Below are positions 20,998 through 28,871 of a stretch of 64,000 nucleotides of DNA, piece after piece. Position numbers and translations under genes: made by a program. Source of the stretch: CAIWHR01 sp963779805. Its GTDB lineage: Bacteria > Pseudomonadota > Gammaproteobacteria > Burkholderiales > Casimicrobiaceae. A model generated the notes under the pieces. That model was not told the origin of the DNA. It made no database searches and worked only from the letters and a program-made list of their open reading frames with translations. The first letter of the stretch is position 1. Each line of letters begins with the position of its first letter. Location of the stretch: the NCBI GenBank assembly GCA_963779805.1, contig CAVZZN010000003.1, forward strand, positions 186,001 through 250,000, in the 5' to 3' direction.

Positions 20998-21934
20998 TGC
21001 CTCCAGCCACCCTGTCTGCCTCGTCTGCGGCGGACGGGATATGGCGTTGTGGTCCCTCAGCCACGACGTGGAGTATTACGCCGTTCAGGACACCTACGCC
21101 TACTATCGATGCAACTCGTGCGAATCGCTGTCGATCTCTCCGGTCCCCGAGGAGAGATTGACGGAAATCTATCCATCGACGTACTACAGCTTTGCCGTGG
21201 CCAACCGCAGGCCCTCGGTTGCGGCGAGAGTGAAATTGGCGCTCGATCGGAGACTCTTCAGATCGATCTTCGCGCGTCTCGGCGCGGGCGCTGCCGAGTT
21301 GTCTGCGCTCGACATCGGCGGCGGCACAGGATGGCTCCTGGATGAGGCAAAGAAGGTCGAGCCACGGCTGAAACGGACGATGGTCGTCGACATCGACGAG
21401 CGTGCCCGCGACGCCGCGCGCGAGGCGGGCCACGAGTACTTTCATGGACGCATCGAAGATTTCGCAACGGCCGATCGCTTCGACGTGATTCTCATGCTGA
21501 ACCTCATCGAGCATGTCAGGGATCCCGTCGGTGTGCTCGCAAAGGCGGCCAGCATGCTCGCGCCTCGCGGCATCGTGCTCGTCAAGACGCCAAATTACGA
21601 CAGCCTGGACGCGCGGATCTTCCGTCATCGCGACTGGGGCGGGTATCACTGTCCTCGGCACTGGGTGCTCTTTTCCGCGGGCAGTTTTACCCAAGCGGCA
21701 AGGCGCGCCGAGCTGCGGGTCGAGGAATTGCGGCTGACGCAAGGCGCGCCGTTCTGGGCGGCATCCGTCATCAACTGGATGAAGGAGCGCGGCTGGACGA
21801 ATGTGAGCTACTCGAAGCCCATCACCGGGCACCGGCTGTACTCGATCCTGATCGTGGTGTTTGCCGCGTTCGACTTCATCCGCATGCCGTTCATGAACAC
21901 GTCGCAAATGTTCATCGTTCTGAGGAGAGCCTAG
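20987..21934 (+). CDS. Class I SAM-dependent methyltransferase with N-terminal zinc-ribbon-like motif
   Basis: A 315-residue protein. The N-terminus carries CLVCGG (residues 11-16) and a second pair CNSC about 30 residues later, a Cys4 pattern typical of a zinc ribbon preceding Methyltransf_23-type domains. The SAM-binding motif I is ALDIGGGTGWLLDEA (around residue 105), with MVVDIDER as motif II and DVILMLNLIEHVRDP as the post-II/IV region. A hydrophobic segment (LYSILIVVFAAFDFIRMPFM) near the C-terminus may anchor it. Similar proteins modify sugars or lipids in surface-polymer clusters. It overlaps the desaturase-like gene and shares its low GC. Confidence 0.8.
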   Translation: MRCDASSHPVCLVCGGRDMALWSLSHDVEYYAVQDTYAYYRCNSCESLSISPVPEERLTEIYPSTYYSFAVANRRPSVAARVKLALDRRLFRSIFARLGAGAAELSALDIGGGTGWLLDEAKKVEPRLKRTMVVDIDERARDAAREAGHEYFHGRIEDFATADRFDVILMLNLIEHVRDPVGVLAKAASMLAPRGIVLVKTPNYDSLDARIFRHRDWGGYHCPRHWVLFSAGSFTQAARRAELRVEELRLTQGAPFWAASVINWMKERGWTNVSYSKPITGHRLYSILIVVFAAFDFIRMPFMNTSQMFIVLRRA

Positions 21935-22142
21935 AACGGCGGTGGCGCACACGCGCCCGACGGTGGTCCGCGGCGCAAGCGGCACAGCGAGTCGAGCGCG
22001 ATGCGCCTGCCTCAACGCCTGGGAGCCCGCTATAATTGGCCGCGCTTGCGCCGCGCACGATGCATCGTGGCGTCGTGCACGCGTACTGCGCTGCAAGCGA
22101 TGCGGGCCCGCCTGCCGTGCGGACGCGTAGGGAAGCGACGAC

Positions 22143-22215
<73 letters not shown>

Positions 22216-22216
22216 C

Positions 22217-22651
22217 TTTCAAACTCAGTGACTTAGCGCTGAGCTAGTTCTCTTGGAATGTGGCCGCGGATGGGCCACGGATAATTGTCGCGCAAAGCGC
22301 TAGGCAACACACGTCCATTCGTCCGCTCCTGCGCTGTCGCTCCGGTTCTCGGAAGGTATCCTTCCTGCGATGCTCTTCCCTGAGCTACCCAAAGAGCACT
22401 GACTTCGTCGGCGGGCATTCCTTTGGTCCGAAGGACGAATCCGCTTGAGCAGGAACAACGTGCTCGTCTTGCACATCGAAACCTGCCGTCTACCTGTCGC
22501 TGTCCAGAGGGGAGCACATTTCCGACCAATCAACAGACCGGGGGTGGGGGAAAAGTCGTTTGCACTGAAATCCGGGCATGAGTGCATCAGCAATTTGCGC
22601 GGGTCTGAATGGATTTGATTTGGCTATCGATCCGTCGAAAATGCACGAGAT
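22217..22651. mobile_element. Remnant of a tRNA-Ile2-integrated element (att-flanked, no intact genes)
   Basis: These 435 bp are bracketed by an exact 44-bp direct repeat made of the 3' part of tRNA-Ile2: the intact gene on the left (attL-like) and a fragment on the right (attR-like). Composition is less GC-rich than the chromosome, especially near 22217-22260. I see no recognisable integrase or cargo protein; short open frames exist on both strands but none looks coding. It starts with a small hairpin (CTCAG...CTGAG at about 22226-22242). Best read as what is left after deletion of an integrative element. Confidence 0.7.
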
Positions 22652-22695
22652 ACTCATAATCCGTTGGTCGTTGGTTCGAAACCAACCTGGCCCAC
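22652..22695 (+). repeat. Duplicated 3' part of tRNA-Ile2 (attachment-site direct repeat)
   Basis: An exact 44-bp copy of 22173-22216, running from the anticodon loop (ACTCATAATCC) through the T-arm to the acceptor 3' strand (CTGGCCCAC). The 5' half of a tRNA is absent, so this is not a functional gene. This is the classic footprint of tyrosine-recombinase integration into a tRNA 3' end. Confidence 0.93.
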
Positions 22696-22789
22696 CCGGC
22701 GAATCGCGCACCTCCGAACCCCGCACGTCAGCGATCCTTCACCGGCGCTCGTTCGCCACCGCGCGTCGACAGCGCCCAACGGCCGCCGC

Positions 22790-23401
22790 TCACCTGGCGC
22801 CGATCAGGCAGACGTACTCGCCGCGATCGACATCGCAGCGCACGTCGCGAAAGCCCGCCTCGCGCAGCAACTCGAGATGCGCGGCGGCCGTGAGCTTGCC
22901 GGGCTTCGCGGGCTTGCTCGCGTCGGCAGGAATCACGAGCTCCGCATTCACGAGCAGGCCGCCGTCTGGCAAGAGCGCGAACACGCGCCGGTACGTCGCC
23001 GCCACGGCTTCCTCGCTGCCGAGATCGTGCAATGCCTGATTCGTGACGACCGCATCGACGGGCATGCGAACCGCGTCGGTCCACTGCCCGCCGGTCAGGT
23101 CGGCACGCACGAGATGCACCCTTCCCGCGTGCGGCGCGAGGCGCTCGCGTGCAAGATCGAGCATCGGACCGGAAAAATCGACGCCCTCGTACGTGAGCCT
23201 CGGCAGCGCATCGAGCAGCACGATCGCGAGCGTACCCGGACCGCATCCGAGCTCCAGCACGTGGGGTGCGGGCTTGCCGAGGTTCGCGACCAGCGCTGCG
23301 ATGTAGCGGAACATGCCGGCGCGCTCCGGTCGGCGCTCGTCGGCCGTCGCCGCCCAGTGGCGGACGTACGCGGCGTCGTCGAATTCGTGATCGACCGGCA
23401 T
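22790..23401 (-). CDS. Class I SAM-dependent methyltransferase
   Basis: About 203 residues from ATG 23401 (MPVDHEFDDAAYVRHWAATADE). Motif I is HVLELGCGPGTLAIVLLDALP, followed by YEGVDFSGPMLDLARERL (motif II) and VDAVVTNQALHDLGSEEAVAATYRRVFALLPDGGLLVNAEL, a typical Methyltransf_11/25 layout. ATG 23449 upstream is an alternative start. The substrate is unknown. It lies just beyond the right tRNA repeat, reading towards it; GC is similar to the chromosome, so it is probably native rather than cargo. Confidence 0.8.
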   Translation of the reverse strand: MPVDHEFDDAAYVRHWAATADERRPERAGMFRYIAALVANLGKPAPHVLELGCGPGTLAIVLLDALPRLTYEGVDFSGPMLDLARERLAPHAGRVHLVRADLTGGQWTDAVRMPVDAVVTNQALHDLGSEEAVAATYRRVFALLPDGGLLVNAELVIPADASKPAKPGKLTAAAHLELLREAGFRDVRCDVDRGEYVCLIGAR

Positions 23402-23560
23402 CGGGAATGGGGTGGGCGTGACTCCAAGGGCGCACGCAAGAACCGCCATTGTGCGATGAATTCGTTCCAGGCGCCCAGTGCGATGGTTCGCTGTCGGCGC
23501 GCAGCGCGTGCGCGAGACGGGTCGCATCCAGCGCAGGCACCGCCGAGGCTGCACAGACCG

Positions 23561-23593
23561 AAAAAAAACGGCCCGCGATGCAATCGCGGGCCG
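23561..23593 (-). terminator. Intrinsic terminator (minus strand) after the YeaQ-like gene
   Basis: An 11-bp perfect stem (CGGCCCGCGAT / ATCGCGGGCCG) with a GCA loop; on the minus strand it is followed by eight T. It would end transcripts coming leftwards from 23732. Apart from this hairpin I see nothing in the 330-bp stretch 23402-23731. Confidence 0.88.
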
Positions 23594-23731
23594 CTAAAAT
23601 GCCGACGCCCGAGGAAGGATGGCGCCGGCCCCGCCCAACACTGTCAGCCGCCGCGGCCAAGGACGCGAGTCACGTCATCCCCGTATTGCCGCGTGCAGCG
23701 TGTTCGTTGTGACCGTCGTGGCAGCACGCCC

Positions 23732-24001
23732 CTAGCGCACGCGTCCGCGGCGGAACAGGTTCACGATCGCGAGCAGGATGACCGCGCCCAGGAACGAGAC
23801 GATCAGGCCGGCCAGGCTGAAGTCGTTCTGGTTGATGGTGCCCGCACCGATCAGCGGCGAGATGAGCCAGCCGCCGAGCACGGCGCCGATGATCCCGACG
23901 ACCACGTTCAGCAGTACGCCTTGCTGCGCATCCGTGCGCATGACCATGCTCGCGAGCCAACCGATGATGCCGCCCACAACCAGCCAAATGATGAAATTCA
24001 T
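23732..24001 (-). CDS. GlsB/YeaQ/YmgE-family small membrane protein
   Basis: An 89-residue protein from ATG 24001, preceded by GGAGGG. Sequence MNFIIWLVVGGIIGWLASMVM, then GVLLNVVVGIIGAVLGGWL and a final helix AGLIVSFLGAVILLAIVNLF: three glycine-rich transmembrane helices typical of the transglycosylase-associated protein family. Members are induced by envelope or general stress; the biochemical role is unknown. It has its own terminator. Confidence 0.9.
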   Translation of the reverse strand: MNFIIWLVVGGIIGWLASMVMRTDAQQGVLLNVVVGIIGAVLGGWLISPLIGAGTINQNDFSLAGLIVSFLGAVILLAIVNLFRRGRVR

Positions 24002-24161
24002 GCTTCCCTCCGATCTCAGGTTGAACAACGCTCTGGAGCTCCGGCCGCCTCCTTGGGGGAGGCCGCCCTCGCTCTCGATCCCGATGTGCTGCGGCTCCGG
24101 CGCCTCGCCGCCGCACCGCTTCGCTTCCGATGCCCGATCATGAGCACAAGCCGTTCCACTT

Positions 24162-24560
24162 TCACTCCGATCCCCCGGTCGGGTCGACGGGATGATCCTT
24201 GGACTCGCTGCGCTGCGCCTCCTCGGCCCGCCGCTTGCGCAGGCCGGCCCCGGTGATCGTGTGGCTCGCCTGCGGCCCTTCCGTGCCCGGCGACGATGGC
24301 GTGCCGGTGCCGCTGCCGGAAGCGCATCGCGTGCTCGCGTCGGATGGCGTAGCGGCGTCGTGCGGTTGCTGCTCCTCCTTGCGACCCTTCCCCCTTCGTT
24401 GCTCGGGCCCGGGGCCGGGGCGCAACCGAAATGGACTGCGCAATCGTTGCATATGGTGCCTTCGTATCCGTTGCGGCCCCCGCACCGGCCGCGGTCGCGA
24501 CGGCATACGACGAGGCCAGCTCATTCGTTTCGCTCTAGCGAAAAGCATGCCGTGCGTCAC
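24162..24560 (-). CDS. Hypothetical basic protein (doubtful)
   Basis: An open frame of 132 codons, rich in Arg, Pro, Ser and Gly, ending in the hydrophilic tail RRAEEAQRSESKDHPVDPTGGSE. No known domain. It is the only candidate in the 645-bp stretch 24002-24646, where several overlapping frames are open on both strands simply because of GC content. It may be non-coding. Confidence 0.2.
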   Translation of the reverse strand: MTHGMLFARAKRMSWPRRMPSRPRPVRGPQRIRRHHMQRLRSPFRLRPGPGPEQRRGKGRKEEQQPHDAATPSDASTRCASGSGTGTPSSPGTEGPQASHTITGAGLRKRRAEEAQRSESKDHPVDPTGGSE

Positions 24561-24646
24561 GACGGCACCATCGTGATCCCATCGCCCCGCGGGCGGAAAT
24601 TTGCGCTGCCGGTCGTGTAGTTTTTGCTGGCAAGGGAAGACGCGGC

Positions 24647-24979
24647 TCAGGGGCCCCGCTTCACGCGCAGATCGTTCTTCACCGCGCGCACGCCGTCCAC
24701 GTAGCGCACCACCTCCGACGCGCGGGAGATGACGCCCGGGTCGTTCACGAACCCGGACAGCTGCACGACGCCGCGGTAGCTCTCGACGTGGATGCCGGAA
24801 AGGCGCAGCGCCGGGTCGGCCAGGATCGCGGTCTCCACCTTGCCGGTGATTACGCTGTCATCGATGTACTCGCCCAGGGATTCGCGCTGCGGGCCGGTCT
24901 CGCAGCCGGTCATCAGAGCGACCATCGCGATCAGCGCCGCAGCGCGCAGGCGGCTCGTGGTGCGCTTCGCTTCGCGCAT
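24647..24979 (-). CDS. BON-domain lipoprotein
   Basis: A 110-residue protein from ATG 24979 with GAGGAAGG just upstream. A lipoprotein signal ends in the lipobox LMTGC (around residue 25). The BON domain follows: YIDDSVITGKVETAILADPALRLSGIHVESYRGVVQLSGFVNDPG, ending VRYVDGVRAVKNDLRVK. BON proteins (OsmY type) bind phospholipid membranes and protect the envelope under osmotic stress. It belongs to a run of small stress/envelope genes. Confidence 0.9.
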   Translation of the reverse strand: MREAKRTTSRLRAAALIAMVALMTGCETGPQRESLGEYIDDSVITGKVETAILADPALRLSGIHVESYRGVVQLSGFVNDPGVISRASEVVRYVDGVRAVKNDLRVKRGP

Positions 24980-25122
24980 GGCCTTCCTCGGTCGGTTCCC
25001 GCCGGCTTCGTGCCGGGGGACGGGTAATCGTTGGCACTGGCAGGGAGAAACTTGCCTGCACGGCGCTGTCGTCTTGTCGCTGCATCCTCTGTCGGAGGCT
25101 TCCCGCACCCGCGATGCGCATC

Positions 25123-25155
25123 AAAAAAGCCGCTCGCGCGAGCACGCGAGCGGCT
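25123..25155 (-). terminator. Intrinsic terminator of the entericidin-like gene (minus strand)
   Basis: The stem AGCCGCTCGCG / CGCGAGCGGCT surrounds a 6-nt loop and is followed on the minus strand by six T. It starts 21 nt after the stop of the gene at 25177. Confidence 0.88.
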
Positions 25156-25176
25156 CCGAGATCGCCGCAGGCCGAG

Positions 25177-25323
25177 TTACATCTTCGCCTTGGTCTTTTC
25201 GGCGCCCGACTGGATCTTCTCGCCGCCGCGCTCGACGTCCTTGCCCATGCCTTCGACGGTATTGCAGCCATACAGCGCGAGCACTGCCGCCGCGACGATC
25301 ACTCCGAACATTCTGTTCAACAT
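25177..25323 (-). CDS. Entericidin EcnA/B-like small lipoprotein
   Basis: A 48-residue peptide on the minus strand: MLNRMFGVIVAAAVLALYGC (signal with lipobox ALYGC), then NTVEGMGKDVERGGEKIQSG. The NTVxGxGKDVxxGGEKI pattern is the entericidin family signature. Entericidins are membrane lipoproteins linked to stationary-phase lysis or envelope stress. It has its own terminator and sits beside the BON lipoprotein gene. Confidence 0.92.
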   Translation of the reverse strand: MLNRMFGVIVAAAVLALYGCNTVEGMGKDVERGGEKIQSGAEKTKAKM

Positions 25324-25406
25324 GGTTCGCTCCCGGTTGTAATTGGAATGGAAGGACGACCGCGCCCCACCGGCCCCGCATTCAGCAAACCGCGTGCCAT
25401 CGCGGC

Positions 25407-25685
25407 TCACGCACTCGGGCGCCCGTGAGTCCCGCGCGCGCTGCTTCGCATCGTCGACGCCCTGCCTGCGCCGCCGCGTATCACGCGCAACTCGGGTCGT
25501 TTGCCCCGGCGACCCGACATCGCTGCGTGCGCAACGCAGGGGTCCGAGCGCGCCGCCGCGGCCTCGGCCCGGGCCCCGCGCAGGCTCACTGTGATCCTGA
25601 TCAGGCCGCGCACGCCCGCGACGGCGAGCGCAAGCGCCCAGGCCCCTATGGCGATCCACAACAGCGCTTCCGCAAATGTATCCAC
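25407..25685 (-). CDS. Hypothetical small membrane protein
   Basis: A 92-codon frame from GTG 25685. The first 33 residues (VDTFAEALLWIAIGAWALALAV...) look like one or two transmembrane segments, and the remainder is Arg-rich. No family recognised. It could be real given the clean hydrophobic start, but the downstream part looks like ordinary GC-rich open frame. It is divergent from the entericidin-like peptide at 25938. Confidence 0.35.
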   Translation of the reverse strand: MDTFAEALLWIAIGAWALALAVAGVRGLIRITVSLRGARAEAAAARSDPCVAHAAMSGRRGKRPELRVIRGGAGRASTMRSSARGTHGRPSA

Positions 25686-25937
25686 GAGCCCCGCCTCGCG
25701 CCGTGCACGCCTGCGCCCGAAAAGCAGACGCCGAGCGCCCACACCCTTGCGCGTATTTAGCAACGCGCATGCCATTCGCGCGTAGTGGTTCCCCCCAGCG
25801 CGGCTCGCGCGCCGCATGCAGATCTTGGCTGCGCGAAGCGAAAGAGCTCCGCGCAAGCCCTGCGTGGTGCATCGCGATTCGCACAGGCACGCGCGCCTTG
25901 CGGCATGGCATGCCGCTTGCTGCCGTGACGTCCGAAC

Positions 25938-26069
25938 ATGAGCAAACATTCCATGCTGCCGGCGCTGCTGATCGCGATGGCCATCGTTGCGTGTCTGCCG
26001 GGCTGCAGTACGCTCGCCGGCGTCGGCAAGGACGTGCAGGCCGTGAGCGGTCACGGCGCACGCCGGTGA
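25938..26069 (+). CDS. Second entericidin-like lipoprotein
   Basis: A 43-residue peptide, too short for usual gene finders: MSKHSMLPALLIAMAIVACL then PGCSTLAGVGKDVQAVSG. It has a signal peptide, a lipobox-like LPGC and the entericidin core GVGKDVQA. It lies 39 nt upstream of a hemerythrin gene in the same direction and may be co-transcribed with it. The final GHGARR tail is unusual for the family. Confidence 0.75.
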   Translation: MSKHSMLPALLIAMAIVACLPGCSTLAGVGKDVQAVSGHGARR

Positions 26070-26107
26070 GGGGCGATCGGCATGGCGCTGTCGCACACAG
26101 GTCAACC

Positions 26108-26662
26108 ATGACGATCTCCTCCCCTCGCACCAGAAGTCCCGATCCGCACTCCGGCACCCTGGCCGCACGCGCGGCCGTCGACGAGCGCCGCAACGCGATC
26201 GCAGAGCTCAACTCGGAGCACGAGGTGCTGTGCACGCTGCTCGCGAATTGCGCATCGGCCGATCGGCCGCCGGAGCAAAGCCGCGCCCGCGTCGCCGAAG
26301 TGGCCGAGCGCCTCGAGCTGCACATGCGGCTGGAGGAGGACATCCTGCATGGCGCGCTCGCGCAGCGCCGCGTGCTCCAGGCCGCAGTCGAGACGGCGAA
26401 GGTCGAGCACCGCATCATCCGTCGCCTCGTCGCGGATCTGCGCGATCTCGAGCCGGGCTCGCCGGCGTTCGCCGCGACGCTCGCCGTGCTCGCGAATCAG
26501 GTGCGTCACCACGTCGAGGACGAGGCGTATCAGTTCTTCCCGCGCGTGCGCCGCAGTGCGATCGATCTCGACGCACTCGGCGTCGAGCTGCGCGCGCGAC
26601 GCGGCGAGCTTCTGCAACGCCGCTCGCGCGCGGTATCGCGACCGGGGCCGCAAAGAGGCTGA
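26108..26662 (+). CDS. Hemerythrin HHE-domain protein
   Basis: A 184-residue protein from ATG 26108. The HHE cation-binding residues are visible in order: LNSEHEVLCTLL, LELHMRLEEDILHGAL, VEHRIIRRLV and VRHHVEDEAYQFFPRVR, the four-helix His/Glu set that would hold a di-iron site. Such proteins sense or store O2/NO or repair Fe-S clusters (YtfE-like). It is the first of four HHE proteins in this window. Confidence 0.92.
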   Translation: MTISSPRTRSPDPHSGTLAARAAVDERRNAIAELNSEHEVLCTLLANCASADRPPEQSRARVAEVAERLELHMRLEEDILHGALAQRRVLQAAVETAKVEHRIIRRLVADLRDLEPGSPAFAATLAVLANQVRHHVEDEAYQFFPRVRRSAIDLDALGVELRARRGELLQRRSRAVSRPGPQRG

Positions 26663-26685
26663 GGCGCGATCGGCAACTGTTGCGT

Positions 26686-27346
26686 TCAGGGCTTGCGCCC
26701 TTCGAGCAGGCGCACGACGGCACTCTCGATAGCCTTGCGCGAGGCTGCTGCGCGCCAGGCCGGATCGTCGAGCCAGGACTGCCCGGCTCGCGCGCCAGCG
26801 CGTTGCATGTAGCTCTCCATCATTGCCGCGGAAGTCGAACGCGATGCGCTCGCCGCGGATGCGCACGTGGCGATTGCGCATCGTGGTGAGCCCGAACGAG
26901 CCGTTCTCGCGCGCATAGCGTTCGTTCCCGATGCGGATGAAGGTCGTCTCGAGCAGGCGTACCACCGCTGCGTGCACCTTCTCGCGCGGCAACCCCGGCC
27001 GGCGCAGGTCCGCCGCGACCCTGCGCCTGATGACGGGCAGTGCGCGCGCGAACTGGGCGAGGCGGCCGAACTTATTCTCGTCGCGCACGCTGCGCCCCTT
27101 CGGATGGTAGCGGTACTGCTTGCGTCCGCGCGCGTCGCGACCCGTGGCCTGGAGATGGCCGCTTGCGGAAGTGCAGATCCACACGTCCGCCCAGGCCGGC
27201 GGAATGGCGAGCGAGCGGATGCGATCCAGGACGGCGTGGTCGCGCACCGGCTTGCCTGCCGGATCGCTTCGGAATTGCAGGCGATCACGCGGCATGTAAC
27301 TTGCTATCTCCTCCGCGCGCCGAGCGTATCTGCGCTGCGAATTCAT
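26686..27346 (-). pseudogene. DNA topoisomerase IB, internally truncated
   Basis: On the minus strand from ATG 27346 the first 175 residues match bacterial topoisomerase IB: IPPAWADVWICTSASGHLQATGRDARGRKQYRYHP, then VRLLETTFIRIGNERYARENGSFGLTTMRNRHVRIRGERIAFDFRG. After FDFRG the expected GKSG (catalytic Lys) becomes GNDG and the catalytic domain with the second Arg, His and Tyr is absent. About 45 codons in another frame follow (ESYMQRAGARAGQSWLDDP ... VVRLLEGRKP). Total length is about 220 instead of 330-350 residues, so roughly 400 bp are missing. It cannot be active. Confidence 0.8.
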
Positions 27347-27364
27347 CGAGGAGAAGGAACGATC

Positions 27365-28219
27365 ATGCCGACCCAACGCCGGACAGCGAAGTCCGCCAGG
27401 AAACCCTCAGCCAAATCGTCGTCGAGAACTGCAGCCGGCGGCACGAAACACTCGGGCGCCAAGTCGCCGGCCGGTGCGGGCCGCGGCGGATCGCGCAAGC
27501 GTGCATCGTCGTCGGCCAGCGCGAGCTCGAGCCGCCGCGGGCGCGGCAGCGCGGCCAAGCGCGGTGCACTGAAGGGCTCGTCGCGTTCGCGGCGCGCGCC
27601 CGACGCCCTCGAGCTGCTGACGCTGGATCACCGCAACGTGCAGAAGATGTTCCGCAAGGCGCAGCGCCTCGAGGCCGGCGACCCGCAGCTCGAGCAGATC
27701 ATCGCGACGGCGTGCGCGGCGCTCACCGAGCACGCCGGGATCGAGGAGAGTGTGTTCTATCCCGCGCTGCGCGAGCAGGCCAACGCGCAGGACATGCTGG
27801 ACGAGGCGGAGGTCGAGCACGACGTCGCGAAGGAACTCATCGCGCAGCTGCAGGGCGCATCCGGCGCGGATGAACGCGCGAAGGCGATGTTCAAGGTTCT
27901 CGGCGAATACGTGAATCACCACATCGAGGAGGAAGAAGGCCAGATGTTCCGCGCCGCGAAGCGCGCGAAGCTGGATCTCGCGGCACTGGGCGAGCAGATC
28001 CTCGCCGCGAAGCAGGGCGCGGAATACGCCGAGGGCGTCGACACCGCGGGAGGCGAAAGGAAGCGTGGCGCGCGGCGCGGTGCCGGCGACGAGGATGGCG
28101 ACGGATCGCGTGCGCACGGCGCGGGCGTCGAGGCCGCATCCGGCGACGAGGTCGACGTCGAGACGCCGGGCGGTCGCTCCGGAGGAAGTCGGGCATCGTC
28201 GCGCCCGACGTCGCACTGA
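27365..28219 (+). CDS. Hemerythrin HHE protein with histone-like basic N-terminus
   Basis: A 284-residue protein from ATG 27365. Residues 1-80 are Lys/Arg/Ser/Ala-rich and disordered-looking (PTQRRTAKSARKPSAKSSS ... SRSRRAPDA), like H1-type basic tails. The HHE domain follows: LLTLDHRNVQKMFRKAQ, LTEHAGIEESVFYPALRE, EVEHDVAKELIAQL and YVNHHIEEEEGQMF, with all expected His/Glu ligands. The C-terminal 75 residues are again low-complexity. The basic tail suggests nucleic-acid contact, which is inference. Small downstream overlap or gap to the isochorismatase gene. Confidence 0.9.
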   Translation: MPTQRRTAKSARKPSAKSSSRTAAGGTKHSGAKSPAGAGRGGSRKRASSSASASSSRRGRGSAAKRGALKGSSRSRRAPDALELLTLDHRNVQKMFRKAQRLEAGDPQLEQIIATACAALTEHAGIEESVFYPALREQANAQDMLDEAEVEHDVAKELIAQLQGASGADERAKAMFKVLGEYVNHHIEEEEGQMFRAAKRAKLDLAALGEQILAAKQGAEYAEGVDTAGGERKRGARRGAGDEDGDGSRAHGAGVEAASGDEVDVETPGGRSGGSRASSRPTSH

Positions 28220-28247
28220 CACGGACGAACGCCAGGAACAGCGAGGC

Positions 28248-28871
28248 GTGGAACGCCGGCAAGCGACGAACGCCCGTGCGCAGGACGATCGCGCCGCAAC
28301 GACGGGCAGCGGCGGGAAAGCGGCGCTGCTGCTCGTCGACTTCATCAACGAGCTCGACTTTGCGCACGGCGCCGCGCTGCGCCCCGCAGCGGAGCAGGCC
28401 GCCCGGCGCACCGCGGCGCTCAAGAAGAAGCTCGTCGGGCGGGGCGTCGCCGCCGTCTACGCCAACGACAATTTCGGACATTGGCGTTCCGATTTCTCGC
28501 ACCTCGTGCAATCGTGCGCCCGGCCGGGATCGCGCGGTCGCGAGCTCGCGCGCCTGCTCGCCCCGGAGCCGGGCGACCTGTCGGTGCTCAAGCCCCGGCA
28601 CTCCGCGTTCTACGCGTCGCCGCTCGAGTTCCTGCTGACCGAGCTCGATGCCACCCGGCTGGTAATCACGGGTCTCGTCACGGAAATGTGCGTGCTCTTC
28701 ACCGCGCAGGACGCGTACGTGCGCAAGTACGACCTATGGGTGCCCGAGGACTGCGTTGCATCCGTCGATCCGCGAGATCATCGCCACACGATCGAGCACC
28801 TGCGCGATGTGCTCGGCGCGGACACGCGCGCGAGCGAGGACGTGCACGATCTCGCGCCGCAGGACGGCTAG
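28248..28871 (+). CDS. Isochorismatase-family cysteine hydrolase
   Basis: About 207 residues from GTG 28248. The catalytic triad is recognisable: Asp in ALLLVDFINELDF, Lys in LKPRHSAFYASPLEFLL and Cys in VITGLVTEMCVLFTAQDA. The family covers nicotinamidases, N-carbamoylsarcosine-type amidases and isochorismatases; the substrate cannot be assigned. The start is uncertain because no ATG lies near the first conserved segment. It follows the HHE gene by 28 nt and converges on a glycosyltransferase. Confidence 0.85.
   Translation: MERRQATNARAQDDRAATTGSGGKAALLLVDFINELDFAHGAALRPAAEQAARRTAALKKKLVGRGVAAVYANDNFGHWRSDFSHLVQSCARPGSRGRELARLLAPEPGDLSVLKPRHSAFYASPLEFLLTELDATRLVITGLVTEMCVLFTAQDAYVRKYDLWVPEDCVASVDPRDHRHTIEHLRDVLGADTRASEDVHDLAPQDG

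Noticed and set aside
22031..22036. TATAAT upstream of tRNA-Ile2 as its promoter
   Set aside because: More than 100 bp from the tRNA start and no credible -35; kept out of the feature list.
22652..22695. A second tRNA gene
   Set aside because: Only the 3' 44 bases are present; no D-arm or 5' acceptor strand, so it cannot fold as a tRNA.
22490..22726. A minus-strand frame with a WFRTNDQRIMS-type peptide across the right tRNA fragment
   Set aside because: This peptide is the usual antisense translation artefact of a tRNA 3' end and not an integrase.
24002..24646. Plus-strand open frames in this stretch as genes
   Set aside because: Low-complexity, no ribosome-binding site or family; only a doubtful minus-strand frame is listed.
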